Below are positions 43,526 to 52,806 of a stretch of 55,829 nt of DNA, in pieces. The position numbers were made by a program, and so were the translations under genes. The notes beneath the pieces are model-generated. The model was not told where the DNA came from. It made no database searches and saw nothing but the letters and a program-made list of their open reading frames with translations. The stretch is from the NCBI GenBank assembly GCA_964586655.1, contig CAZPGY010000018.1:1-55829 (forward strand), in the 5' to 3' direction. Position 1 is the first letter of the stretch. Each line of letters starts with the position of its first letter. This DNA comes from JAJYSO01 sp964586655. Lineage in GTDB: Bacteria > Bacteroidota > Bacteroidia > Flavobacteriales > Flavobacteriaceae.

Positions 43526-45496
43526 TTAGTTGCGTTGTTCTTTATTGAGTTTCATTAATTCGAACTGGAGCTTGGTGGCTTCATCAAAAAATCCCGGACC
43601 AAAGGTGTCAGTAAGGTTACCCGATTCTGTAATTTCTATCTCTTTTACTTTGGGTTCTTCTTTTGTTACGTATTTGTCGTCATTGAAGTAATAAATAACA
43701 ACGTCTTTTGTTTCAAGGGATTCCGGATTATTGACCTTATTAAATTGTCGTTCATCCGTTATTACATCTTCTTTTGCCACTAAATACTGTAATTTTCGAA
43801 TAAGGTATTCACTATGGGTCTCTATGATAAAAACATTTCTTTTAGATTTATTATACTCTTTAATCAACAAGGCAAGTATATCTGCCAATTTAGATTGAAA
43901 ATCAGGATGTAAATTAGCTTCTGGTTCTTCAATAATAAAAATGCGTTCTCCTTTTCCATCCTTCTCCTGAAGAATTTTTAGAACCAATGTGAAAATTTGG
44001 GCATAGCCAAATCCCAAATCAGCTAAATTTACCTTTTTACCATTTGATTTTTCAAGATAGGGAACCGTAATTGTTTGCTCGTATTGTTTAAGACGTAACT
44101 TCCCTTCGACACCTAAAATTTCCAAAGTCTGTTTTAATAAAGGTTTATTAGCTACTTTAATATATTCTTCCATCTTGCCATAATACCCCATCACATCAGC
44201 CATTTCACTGTTCCCTGAATTTAGAAGAACCCTTTTTTGAACTGCTCTATTAATTCCAAACTTAACTGTGTTTTTAAAAGGGTTTTGTAAATCTGGGCTC
44301 AAACAGCTTATGAAAGTCCTTCTAAATATATTTCCAATATCTTTTTTTTTGATTTTGTGTTCATTAAAATAATCAAACAGCTTTTGGTTGAATATAAGGT
44401 CTCCCAAATCAGTTTCCTTTATGTTTACGTCAACATCAACATCAACGATTTTAAAATCTTGGCTGTATTTTTCTACTACTGCAGCTGCTATCTCCTGCTT
44501 AATCTGCTTGTTTAACACCACGTCCAAAGCAAATTGAAGTTGTTCGGCTAAAGATTTATCAAAAAAATCAGTATTGTATTGAATCGTTTTTCTTTTTTCA
44601 AGTTCATTTAATACCTTTTCCCCATCTAATTTAAAATTCTCAAATAATTCTTTTTGTAACGTCAAAACCAAATCAGGATAGATTTCATCAACTTCCTTTC
44701 CATTGACCCAAACTCTGTACAGCTTATAATCCCTTTCCAATCCGTCAATTTTATTGGAAAGAGCTATATTTCTTTGATTGACTATATTCTCAGCTTCAAC
44801 GTGGTCTCCTTCTATAAAATATGAAACGAAATTATCCAAAGTCAAGAAACCCGCTGTTTTTTTATCATATTCAAATTCTGAAAGGGGTATTTTTTTTCTA
44901 CCGAGAGATTGTAAGTCTTTCGGTTTTTTATACTCTACCACAAACTTCTTTTCATAAATAAGATTTATCAGCTGAATAACATCAATATTAATTCCAAGTA
45001 TTTTATTAATACCGCCAACCAAGATTTTTCTATTCATATAATTCATATAATCATAATAACCTTCCTCATATTTTTTCATCTTAAAGAGAGTATCACGATC
45101 ATTGTGAATTTCGATATTACATTCATTTTCAGACCAATTATTTTTCCAAAAGTCAAACTCTCTATCACCTGTTCTCCTCCCATTCATCTTAGGATATATC
45201 ATATCCATATCAAAATCGGTCGGTAAGAATTTATGAGGAATTCGAATCCTCATAGCATTCAACGATTCCTTCTTTTTCGTGTTTTCCCAATTCAGTATAT
45301 TTTCCAAACTTTCAAGTTCATGTGTTCCCTTTTTAAAATCAAGTTTTTCAATGCCATTTTTGAGTAGTAACAGTAGTTTTGAAAAGGAACTCTTACCACT
45401 GTTATTAGGTCCCGTAAGAATGGTTAGCGGACGGAGTTGTAATTCGGTCATTTCTTTAAAAACCCGAAAGTTTTTTATGCCTATTTTGTTAATCAT
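43526..45496 (-). CDS. SMC/OLD-like AAA ATPase with DUF3696-type C-terminus
   Basis: The 656-residue protein has an ABC-type ATPase head: Walker A LTGPNNSGKSSFSK near residue 30 and Walker B FIIEEPEANLHPDFQSKLAD near 545, followed by the His switch IIETHSEYLIRKLQ. Between them lies a long insert with helical arms. The C-terminus (FGPGFFDEA) is the DUF3696 ending. No TOPRIM nuclease residues are evident, so it may be a sensor/motor that controls the downstream HDR protein. Such ATPase-plus-effector pairs are common in anti-phage defence. It follows the TPR/OB gene by 15 bp. Confidence 0.85.
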   Translation of the reverse strand: MINKIGIKNFRVFKEMTELQLRPLTILTGPNNSGKSSFSKLLLLLKNGIEKLDFKKGTHELESLENILNWENTKKKESLNAMRIRIPHKFLPTDFDMDMIYPKMNGRRTGDREFDFWKNNWSENECNIEIHNDRDTLFKMKKYEEGYYDYMNYMNRKILVGGINKILGINIDVIQLINLIYEKKFVVEYKKPKDLQSLGRKKIPLSEFEYDKKTAGFLTLDNFVSYFIEGDHVEAENIVNQRNIALSNKIDGLERDYKLYRVWVNGKEVDEIYPDLVLTLQKELFENFKLDGEKVLNELEKRKTIQYNTDFFDKSLAEQLQFALDVVLNKQIKQEIAAAVVEKYSQDFKIVDVDVDVNIKETDLGDLIFNQKLFDYFNEHKIKKKDIGNIFRRTFISCLSPDLQNPFKNTVKFGINRAVQKRVLLNSGNSEMADVMGYYGKMEEYIKVANKPLLKQTLEILGVEGKLRLKQYEQTITVPYLEKSNGKKVNLADLGFGYAQIFTLVLKILQEKDGKGERIFIIEEPEANLHPDFQSKLADILALLIKEYNKSKRNVFIIETHSEYLIRKLQYLVAKEDVITDERQFNKVNNPESLETKDVVIYYFNDDKYVTKEEPKVKEIEITESGNLTDTFGPGFFDEATKLQFELMKLNKEQRN

Positions 45497-45511
45497 AGCG
45501 TACTTTTTTAA

Positions 45512-47017
45512 TTATTTGGATTTACTTATTTCAAACACCTTCCACCCCCATTTTTCCTTGGATTTATCATAAGAAAGCATGGCTTTTCCTGTTATCTTTT
45601 GGCCATCCTCCAATCCCTCTTTTTGGACAAGTTGTGGGGAGACAAAAACATCATCGATAAAGCCAAAATTTTTATTAGGAATTTCTTTAAAACTTCCCTC
45701 AATGTCTTTGACGGCTTCTATTTCCGTACCCTTGTCGGCTGCTTTTAAAGATAATACATGAAAAAAACCATCGTTCCCAACCGCTTTTAGGCGAACCTTT
45801 AAAACATCACCAATTTCAGGTTGCTTTAAGTGTTCTGAATATTTAAAAAATCCAGTTTTTTCCTTATTCTTTATAAAGTTCAAAATCTTCTTATTCCGGT
45901 TGACATACTCCACGACAACTACCTCTTCCGGTATATCCCGATATAAGATTTCTTCTGCGAGCGGGATATACTTTTGGTAAAAACCTTTATTGCTTTCCTT
46001 TTCTTGGGCGTTTTCAAACCACTCTACATGCGCCAGTTTTTTTATCTCATTAGGGATTTTCCATTCATTCTCTCTTCGGGTGGTGACCGCAATCTTTAAT
46101 TCGGTTTTGGCTTCATCGTAGAATTCATTTTCTACGAGTACCTCAGCAAAATTTTGACGAAATTTAACTAAAAAATCCTCCGGTGTATTGAGACTTGCCC
46201 CTTTGGCATAACAAGCCAACTGCTTTTCGTTGTCGTCTTTAAAAATATTCGCCATTAATTCCCAAACCCAAAAATCATTTCTCTTTTGTTTGGCAAAGGG
46301 CAGAAAGGCAGACAGCACATCATCGTCGTCGCCCAGTGCAATGAGTAGTTTTGCCTTGTAATAAGTGGTATATTTATAATCCGGGTAATTCTCAATAATG
46401 TAATCCAGCGCCGGTAAAAAGTCCTCAATTTTGGTCTTGGGAAGTGGGTTTACCTCCAACAATTTTTTGGAGTATGCGATATAGGCCTGTTCGGCAATCG
46501 ACATGATCTTTTTTCCATTATCGAGCTTATCTTCGGTAAAATCCTCCGCCCGGAAATTGTCGAAGTCCCACCAATCGGCAAAATCAAGATAAACCAATGG
46601 GTTCAATATATCTTTAAGGGTCTTGTGAAAAGCTTTAAAAATAAAGGAATAGGATTCCGATGGTTTGGTAAAGTGGAAGTCCTTGGTGATTTTAACCAGT
46701 TCAAGAATTTTGTATTCTTCCATCTGCCCTTCCCTAATCAAAGCAAAAATCAATTTTCCAATCTGCCAGGCAGAGGCGTCAAAAATCATTCGATCCTCTT
46801 CGTCAAAATCCAAGTCTCTTATGGCAATTAAATGTTTTTTAAACGACTGGTAATCTACCGAATTTTCATCCTTTTTAAGATAATCATAGTACACCCAAGA
46901 AATGGAGCGTTTGTTCCAACTATCTTTTGGATCAGCTTCTAAATCCTCTTGAGCCATTGCTAAGGCTTCTTCCAACTTACCGGATTGGCGGAGTTCTTTG
47001 ACTTCTTTAAACGACAT
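45512..47017 (-). CDS. TPR-rich protein with C-terminal OB/S1-like domains
   Basis: The 501-residue protein starts with tetratricopeptide-like helices (ELRQSGKLEEALAMAQEDLE, DPKDSWNKRSISWVYYDYL) and continues as a helical repeat to about residue 340. The C-terminal part (about 360-500) has two beta-rich modules (GDVLKVRLKAVGNDGFFHVL, KITGKAMLSYDKSKEKWGWK) suggestive of OB or S1 folds that bind nucleic acid. It overlaps the end of the helicase gene by 11 bp, so the two probably form a complex. I do not know a defined function. Confidence 0.65.
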   Translation of the reverse strand: MSFKEVKELRQSGKLEEALAMAQEDLEADPKDSWNKRSISWVYYDYLKKDENSVDYQSFKKHLIAIRDLDFDEEDRMIFDASAWQIGKLIFALIREGQMEEYKILELVKITKDFHFTKPSESYSFIFKAFHKTLKDILNPLVYLDFADWWDFDNFRAEDFTEDKLDNGKKIMSIAEQAYIAYSKKLLEVNPLPKTKIEDFLPALDYIIENYPDYKYTTYYKAKLLIALGDDDDVLSAFLPFAKQKRNDFWVWELMANIFKDDNEKQLACYAKGASLNTPEDFLVKFRQNFAEVLVENEFYDEAKTELKIAVTTRRENEWKIPNEIKKLAHVEWFENAQEKESNKGFYQKYIPLAEEILYRDIPEEVVVVEYVNRNKKILNFIKNKEKTGFFKYSEHLKQPEIGDVLKVRLKAVGNDGFFHVLSLKAADKGTEIEAVKDIEGSFKEIPNKNFGFIDDVFVSPQLVQKEGLEDGQKITGKAMLSYDKSKEKWGWKVFEISKSK

Positions 47018-49148
47018 TTTCCTTTAGTTTTTGAATAAGCTGTTCTAATTTTAAATCCTCTTGGCAATTATAGGTCTTGGGAAGGGCGGTAGTTAAATGA
47101 TTATTCTTATTGAAATAAAATTGGATATTAGCCGAGAGGGAATCCGTTTGTAAATAATACCGAACAAAATTATTTTCGACAAATTCAACAATATTGGTTA
47201 TAGGCACTTCCAATTCGGAACAAATATCCTGCATCAAGGAGTAAAGTTCGTCCAGGGTTTTTATGGACGGGGTGTATTCCAAAGTATAATTAAAGCGGAG
47301 CGGTTGATTAAAGATATTTTCCAACTCCGTTTTTATCCTATCTTCACAATTCCCGGAAATGACACTAAATCCTTTTTCAAAAATCCCCGAACCGTTATGA
47401 TGCCCTTCAAGCTGAATTGCATCATCCCCATAACTTACCGTATAACGCTCGAGATGATCCCTCGAAAAGACCTCTTCAATTTCAAAGGGAGTCCCCTCCA
47501 TTCTCTCTAAAACTCCCCAATATTTCATGCTTTTACAGCGATGTTGATTTTCGTTATGAAAAGGAGAAATCGGAACTTTATCATAAACGAAAGCCTCTTT
47601 AGGCACTGTCCCAATCTTCCCTATTTTACTTATCTTAAATTTTGAAAAGGCATTAAAATGAGGGGCATTAATGGCATAACAACTTTCTATGCCCCGTGTT
47701 GTGGCTGTATAACACCAGCGTAAAGGGTCTTTTTTTAAACTCACCCGCCCCGAATAATCCACAAAAACCTTATTCCATTCACCGCCTTGGGCTTTATGAC
47801 AAGTAATGGCATACCCATATTTACACCGAATAGCATTGAAATAGGGATCTGCCAACATTTGTCTTTTAAACTCATCTGAATGTCTTTTGAAAGTTGGCAA
47901 GCCGTTTTGCTTTCTCGCTTTTTGCTCTTCCTCAAATCGCATTATAAAATTGACATACAAGGCCTTCATTTCATTATAATTCAAATCGCGCGTAGTAGAA
48001 TTAAGCAAAGAATCAACAATTGTACTCTCTATGGGTTCGTCTTGATGATCCAACAGGATTTTTACTCTTCTAAAAGTAAGAGAAATTATTTTCCTGATTT
48101 TTTTACCATTTTCTTCGACCCATACCGGGGCTGACAGGGTTTCTGTATTTTCATTGGCCTCGAGTATTTTTGCAAAGTCTCCATTATAAATGGGAAAAGG
48201 ATATGAATTGTAATTGTTGCTCACAATTTGAACAACATCCCCGGCAACAATGTTTTTATTCTTTGGATAATAATTTTTGCGTATGGTATTGTTGTAATGA
48301 AAACATTGGGCGTTGGAAAAAGCAATAATCACCCCGTTTCCCAATTCGGGTGAAGGGAATTCTTCAATATACCTCTGAGTTAATTCCACGGTTGGAAGCT
48401 TAACGAAAGACCGGGAATCATATTGAAAAGTCAGCTCCTTGGGGTTATCTTCTTTGATTTTGTTCCGCAGTGTAAAGGCATTCTTTAAGATCAGTCCTTC
48501 TTCCTGACGCTTGATTTCTGTTAATAGGGTTTCTTCAACCTGTAAATTTTTACTATTAAATAAGACCGGTTCAAAAGCCCAGGATTTATTGTCCGTTACC
48601 GGTGGCAGCTGTGCCGGATCGCCTACAAAAATAATTTTGGTGTTGTAGTTATGAAACTGGGCGTAAGTAAGCAAATCCTTAAGGAGGATATCGGTACCGA
48701 ACTGAAAAATAGGATGCTTGCTCTCCTTACTGGAGATCATAGAAGCCTCGTCAATAATTAATACGGTATTTTTTTGCTCGATTCTTTCTAAAGGAAATAG
48801 TAATTTATAGGACTCATCCTTTTCCTTTTTCCCCTTTTGAATTTCTTTAGAAATAAACTCCACCTCTTCAAGCTTATAAATACTTCTGTGAATGGTTTCG
48901 CCAAAACCGGTTTTTTCACGAAGTATTTTCGCTGCTCTTCCCGTTGGTGCCATGACCCGAAAGGCGTTCTTTTTTGCTTTAAGATAGCTTACCATCCCCT
49001 CTATCAAAGTGGTTTTACCGGTACCGGCATATCCTTTGAGCATAAAAATATCCTTATCATCACTTTCTAAAAAAGCATTGATCTGCTCCAAAGCCTTTCG
49101 TTGGTCGTTAGTGAGATTGATATGTTGGAAATGGTTGAGGAGTTGCAT
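47007..49148 (-). CDS. RecD/UvrD-like superfamily 1 DNA helicase
   Basis: The 713-residue protein has SF1 motifs in order: Q-like TNDQRKALEQI, Walker A LKGYAGTGKTTLIEG near residue 38, APTGRAAK (motif Ia), VLIIDEASMIS (motif II), FVGDPAQLPPV (motif III), and the C-terminal YAITCHKAQGGEW and CYTATTRG (motifs V-VI). It thus resembles RecD2-type helicases, with an extra C-terminal region of about 170 residues unlike RecD. It lies 52 bp after the REC-HEPN gene and overlaps the TPR/OB gene. Confidence 0.88.
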   Translation of the reverse strand: MQLLNHFQHINLTNDQRKALEQINAFLESDDKDIFMLKGYAGTGKTTLIEGMVSYLKAKKNAFRVMAPTGRAAKILREKTGFGETIHRSIYKLEEVEFISKEIQKGKKEKDESYKLLFPLERIEQKNTVLIIDEASMISSKESKHPIFQFGTDILLKDLLTYAQFHNYNTKIIFVGDPAQLPPVTDNKSWAFEPVLFNSKNLQVEETLLTEIKRQEEGLILKNAFTLRNKIKEDNPKELTFQYDSRSFVKLPTVELTQRYIEEFPSPELGNGVIIAFSNAQCFHYNNTIRKNYYPKNKNIVAGDVVQIVSNNYNSYPFPIYNGDFAKILEANENTETLSAPVWVEENGKKIRKIISLTFRRVKILLDHQDEPIESTIVDSLLNSTTRDLNYNEMKALYVNFIMRFEEEQKARKQNGLPTFKRHSDEFKRQMLADPYFNAIRCKYGYAITCHKAQGGEWNKVFVDYSGRVSLKKDPLRWCYTATTRGIESCYAINAPHFNAFSKFKISKIGKIGTVPKEAFVYDKVPISPFHNENQHRCKSMKYWGVLERMEGTPFEIEEVFSRDHLERYTVSYGDDAIQLEGHHNGSGIFEKGFSVISGNCEDRIKTELENIFNQPLRFNYTLEYTPSIKTLDELYSLMQDICSELEVPITNIVEFVENNFVRYYLQTDSLSANIQFYFNKNNHLTTALPKTYNCQEDLKLEQLIQKLKENVV

Positions 49149-49200
49149 TAATTTATGTACTTAACATATATATCTTTTCAATAATTGTATAATTCAAAAA

Positions 49201-50967
49201 TCAAACAATATTTTTGAGTCCTTTTGTTAATAATCCATTTAAAAAAATCAAATTCTCCTTAGTGATGTCTATTTTATCTCCTGTTGTCGTATTTGAATGA
49301 ATAATATCATTTCTTTTTTTAATAATATCAGAAAGTTCTTCACTATCTAATTTTTCACCTGAGATAAAATCCATAGTGTTTAAAACCTTTAAATCCCAAG
49401 GGATATGAGATTTACCACATTTCAATTCTTCATTTGTTCTCAAATAATGTTTTTCATTAATTTCATCTTTCTTGAAATATGTAAGTTTTTTATTCTTAGT
49501 CCTAAACTCATAGGTAAAAGATGGCCTTTCTTTATAATCTTTTCCTACGTATTGCGGGTTATCGATATCAATTACCCTATTTGAAATATTTTCCAAAACA
49601 GAAAATAAGAATAAAAAGGAAGTGGCTTTTTTTGACTCTGCAAAACTATCCTTACTCAAAACGTCAATACTCAACTTAAACCATTTTAGAACTTCATCTA
49701 CAAAGTCAATCGGCAAAGGTGATTTAGAATTTTTATAATTTTTACGGGGAAGAAGGCTTTTTTCAAGTTCTTGATAATTAAAATAAAATTTTTTCAAAAA
49801 TATATTTGTAGCCTTTTGCTCAACCTGATTGATAAATGTCTTAATAGTATCTATAGTGAATTCTCTGTTTGAGCTATTTTCAGGGCTTTCTTTTAGTAAG
49901 AATCCATCAACTCCTTCTTCTTGTAGTTCGATTAAATTCCACACTTTATTTGTTGCTGAAAACATAATAACTTGAATGCCGGGATTGTATTCTTTTATCT
50001 TTTTTAAAACTTTTAACCCGGTTATTTCAGTAATATCTTTTTTATTAAAATCGTTTGGATGAAGACGAAAATCAAGAATTACAATATCTATATCATTCTC
50101 TTTTACTTCCCTAATACTATTTTCTACAATTTTATCTTCTGTTTGTTTACGGAAATCAAGCCCAATACAATCAAAGTCGAGTCCGTTAATATCGTCTAAT
50201 ATTTGACAAAATAATTCATACCAGCCTTTTTCTGCTTCATCATCTATATATAAGATTTTCGGTGAGTTTTTAATGTTTAATTTTAAATCATTTTTAGATA
50301 GTTGTATTCCTTTTGATATTGGGTAAACTGCCTGTAAGTATTTAAAATACAAGTTGTGTTCTACACGGTTTATGACTTTTTCTAAATTATTATCCTCCAC
50401 ATCTCCATCCAATGCACCAATAGTCTTTGCCCAACGATAAATGGCCCATTCATTTGATATTGTATGTTGGTTTATCTCATTCTGTTTAATTTCAATAGTA
50501 TCAATAAAATCTTCCCACTTTAATGGTTCATTTTTCCGGAGTTTGTTTAAGGTTTGTTTAATCTTAGGGGCATCTATTAAAGAATCATTTTCCAACTCAG
50601 CGTTAGTAATAATTTCATAGCAATTTGTTTTCGTGATACTCGTATAGTCCGTTAATATTAAATTCGTTATGCTTTTTTGCCCTCCTTCCGCAAGTATAAA
50701 AATAGGAATACCCCACTTGGACTCTTTCATCAATCTAAAATAAGTAGTGAACTCAAATATCTCCTGATCACTTCCTATGAAATTCCTATCGAAAATAATT
50801 GCATCTACATTATCTATTTTTTTTGAAATAAAATTATACAATGATAGATGATTGTTAGAGTTTTCTAACTCTTCAATTTCAGTAGATATATCAACATCTA
50901 CAAATTCAATTGCCTCGTTTCCAATCCGGTTTTTCTCCTCTGAAAAAATATATGATATTTTAATCAT
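49201..50967 (-). CDS. Response-regulator-like fusion: pseudo-receiver, receiver, HEPN-like C-terminus
   Basis: The 588-residue protein has three parts. Residues 1-125 look like a degenerate receiver (DAIIFDRNF, IPIFILAEGG). Residues about 236-365 are a canonical receiver: ILYIDDEA (acidic pair 242-243), VILDF with phosphoacceptor Asp299, VIMFSATN, and FLLKE with Lys359. The C-terminal 200 residues are helical and contain KKRNDIIHSN, an Rx4H motif (Arg552, His557) as in HEPN ribonucleases. Phosphorylation-controlled RNA cleavage is a reasonable inference. Its start overlaps the preceding pseudo-receiver gene by 8 bp. Confidence 0.72.
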   Translation of the reverse strand: MIKISYIFSEEKNRIGNEAIEFVDVDISTEIEELENSNNHLSLYNFISKKIDNVDAIIFDRNFIGSDQEIFEFTTYFRLMKESKWGIPIFILAEGGQKSITNLILTDYTSITKTNCYEIITNAELENDSLIDAPKIKQTLNKLRKNEPLKWEDFIDTIEIKQNEINQHTISNEWAIYRWAKTIGALDGDVEDNNLEKVINRVEHNLYFKYLQAVYPISKGIQLSKNDLKLNIKNSPKILYIDDEAEKGWYELFCQILDDINGLDFDCIGLDFRKQTEDKIVENSIREVKENDIDIVILDFRLHPNDFNKKDITEITGLKVLKKIKEYNPGIQVIMFSATNKVWNLIELQEEGVDGFLLKESPENSSNREFTIDTIKTFINQVEQKATNIFLKKFYFNYQELEKSLLPRKNYKNSKSPLPIDFVDEVLKWFKLSIDVLSKDSFAESKKATSFLFLFSVLENISNRVIDIDNPQYVGKDYKERPSFTYEFRTKNKKLTYFKKDEINEKHYLRTNEELKCGKSHIPWDLKVLNTMDFISGEKLDSEELSDIIKKRNDIIHSNTTTGDKIDITKENLIFLNGLLTKGLKNIV

Positions 50968-51538
50968 CTGCCTGCATTTTAATTTGATTTATAACCTTAT
51001 CTTTATTCTCTTCTGTTATTTCAATACCATCATATCCCAATATACTCAAACATTTAAGGGCAAGCTTTTGGTCAAACTTTCTTTTTAGTTTATAATAACT
51101 TGATTTTAGAAACCTCTGTTGATAATTGCCAAAAAACAAAGCAGGCAGATACCAATCATTTACTTGTTGTGAAAACTGTACAAATTGCACTATATTTCTT
51201 TTTACAATTTTTCGTGGAATATAAAAAACATACTGTTCGAGATTGGTTAAATTTTTAGATAGCGATGCTCCACCGCTATAGGTAATAAGCTTATATGGAA
51301 AATTATTATTCACATATTCCTTTAAATCTCCAATTATTTCAGAAGTAACTCCTTTCTGATTGAAGCTATGATGAATAATGACATACTCATACTCCACCTC
51401 GCTTCTAAATTCCTTTTTAGAAGTATCATAAACAGCTGAAATGTCATTCGAGCAATCTACCAACTCAGAATCCACTAACAATTCTTTGAACTTTTCAAGC
51501 TCTCCTTCTGTATCTTCAATAATTACAATCTTTTTCAT
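50960..51538 (-). CDS. Pseudo-receiver protein
   Basis: The 192-residue protein starts KKIVIIEDTEGELEKF, close to the acidic pocket of receiver domains. The phosphoacceptor strand reads YVIIHHSFN, with His-His where Asp should stand, and the Thr/Ser strand reads LITYSGG. It is therefore a receiver fold unlikely to accept phosphate. The C-terminal 80 residues are helical and basic. The gene begins 2 bp after the kinase-like gene and overlaps the REC-HEPN gene by 8 bp, so the three products probably work together. Confidence 0.65.
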   Translation of the reverse strand: MKKIVIIEDTEGELEKFKELLVDSELVDCSNDISAVYDTSKKEFRSEVEYEYVIIHHSFNQKGVTSEIIGDLKEYVNNNFPYKLITYSGGASLSKNLTNLEQYVFYIPRKIVKRNIVQFVQFSQQVNDWYLPALFFGNYQQRFLKSSYYKLKRKFDQKLALKCLSILGYDGIEITEENKDKVINQIKMQADD

Positions 51539-51540
51539 AT

Positions 51541-52773
51541 TTAATCTTTTAGAATTTTAAATCGGTAAAGAACTCCCTCCTTTTCTTTCTCCGATGGAAC
51601 AGGGGTAATTTTACCTTTTGGCAATAAGGAACAATAAAAAGCTTTTCCGCTTTCTTCTTCAATAAAATATACCTCTACATCGCATACAGAAGCCATTACT
51701 GAAACTTCATCTAAAACACTTTTTATAAATTCATTTTTCCCCTTCTTTATTACGCTTTTAGTATCGGTAATTTCTAATACTATGTATTCTTTTCCTTTTC
51801 CTTCATCATAATCTTCGTAAGACGAGAAAATGATTTGTTTTTGTTCTGGATCGAAAGGACGATTTCCATCAATATTTGAATGCTTCAAAATACTGCTGAT
51901 TATCCACTTGAGAAATTTATTTAATGCCGGATTCCATAAAAAAAAGTGTTTTTTACTTAAATCAAAATTTAATTGTGTCTCGTTAAAAAGTGCTTTAGTA
52001 TCCGAGTTACTAAAACTATAAGTTATATCTCCGTCTGTATGCTTTTCATATTTTGTTATGTTTTCTAAAAATTGAGATAATATTGAAGACTCTGATGATT
52101 CTAGATCAAACCTATATTTTCGTTTAAAATCCTGGATAGCCGTTCGGAAAGTCCTGAAATACTTCTTTCTATATGGTTTTCCCCCTCCAAATAAATGCCT
52201 TAATTTGTCTCTTTGATCTTCAGATTTAATCTTAATTTCCTTATCTGATTCAAATGGGTGCTTGTTCTCAGATTTGACAATTTCTTCTCCATATAATTCG
52301 TATGCTAAAATTAGAGAGTCTAAACTCTTATACAATTTATAGGGTACATCCTTTAACTTCCTAAATTCTTTTCTGGCTGTTTCAATTTTTTCCTTATAAT
52401 CTTCAATTCCATCAATCGAGTTTCCGTGGACAAGATATTTAAAACCATATTTTGCATCGTTAAACTTAAAGGATTTTAAAATTTCAAAAGTTTGTTCCGG
52501 ATTGTGCTTAATTTTATTCCGCTTTTTTCTCCTGTCTGATTTTTGACTGACTAATTGTCTTATGTTTCCTTCATTAGTTTTTCCGTCCTTCAAGCCTAAA
52601 ATTGACTCCTCTATCTTCTTCACTCTATCTTCCAACTCTCTCCCAATATCACCCTCTTTTTTAATCTCCCTTTTTACCAACAACAAAACGCGCTCACGCT
52701 GAGCAAGACTAAGATTCTTACTCTCAAGTACCTCCTGTATAAAGTCGTATTTACTCTTTAACCTCTTACTCAT
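51541..52773 (-). CDS. Degenerate histidine-kinase-like (GHKL) ATPase protein
   Basis: The 410-residue protein has a basic, helical N-terminus (about 1-110, coiled-coil-like) and a middle helical domain. The C-terminal part (about 280-405) follows the order of a HATPase_c domain: LNKFLKWIISSILKHSNI (N-box-like helix), EYIVLEITDTKS in place of a D-x-G-x-G strand, and GKAFYCSLLPKG, the closing F-x-I-x-L-P strand. The nucleotide-binding Asn, Asp and glycines are not conserved. It lies 33 bp after the RT gene. The fold call is by pattern only. Confidence 0.5.
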   Translation of the reverse strand: MSKRLKSKYDFIQEVLESKNLSLAQRERVLLLVKREIKKEGDIGRELEDRVKKIEESILGLKDGKTNEGNIRQLVSQKSDRRKKRNKIKHNPEQTFEILKSFKFNDAKYGFKYLVHGNSIDGIEDYKEKIETARKEFRKLKDVPYKLYKSLDSLILAYELYGEEIVKSENKHPFESDKEIKIKSEDQRDKLRHLFGGGKPYRKKYFRTFRTAIQDFKRKYRFDLESSESSILSQFLENITKYEKHTDGDITYSFSNSDTKALFNETQLNFDLSKKHFFLWNPALNKFLKWIISSILKHSNIDGNRPFDPEQKQIIFSSYEDYDEGKGKEYIVLEITDTKSVIKKGKNEFIKSVLDEVSVMASVCDVEVYFIEEESGKAFYCSLLPKGKITPVPSEKEKEGVLYRFKILKD

Positions 52774-52806
52774 ATTTTTTAAATAAATCCTTTAAACCAG
52801 TTTCTT

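Noticed and set aside
43526..45496. OLD-family nuclease (GajA/PtuA-like) identity
   Set aside because: The ATPase motifs are clear, but I see no TOPRIM metal-binding residues; the C-terminus fits DUF3696 better.
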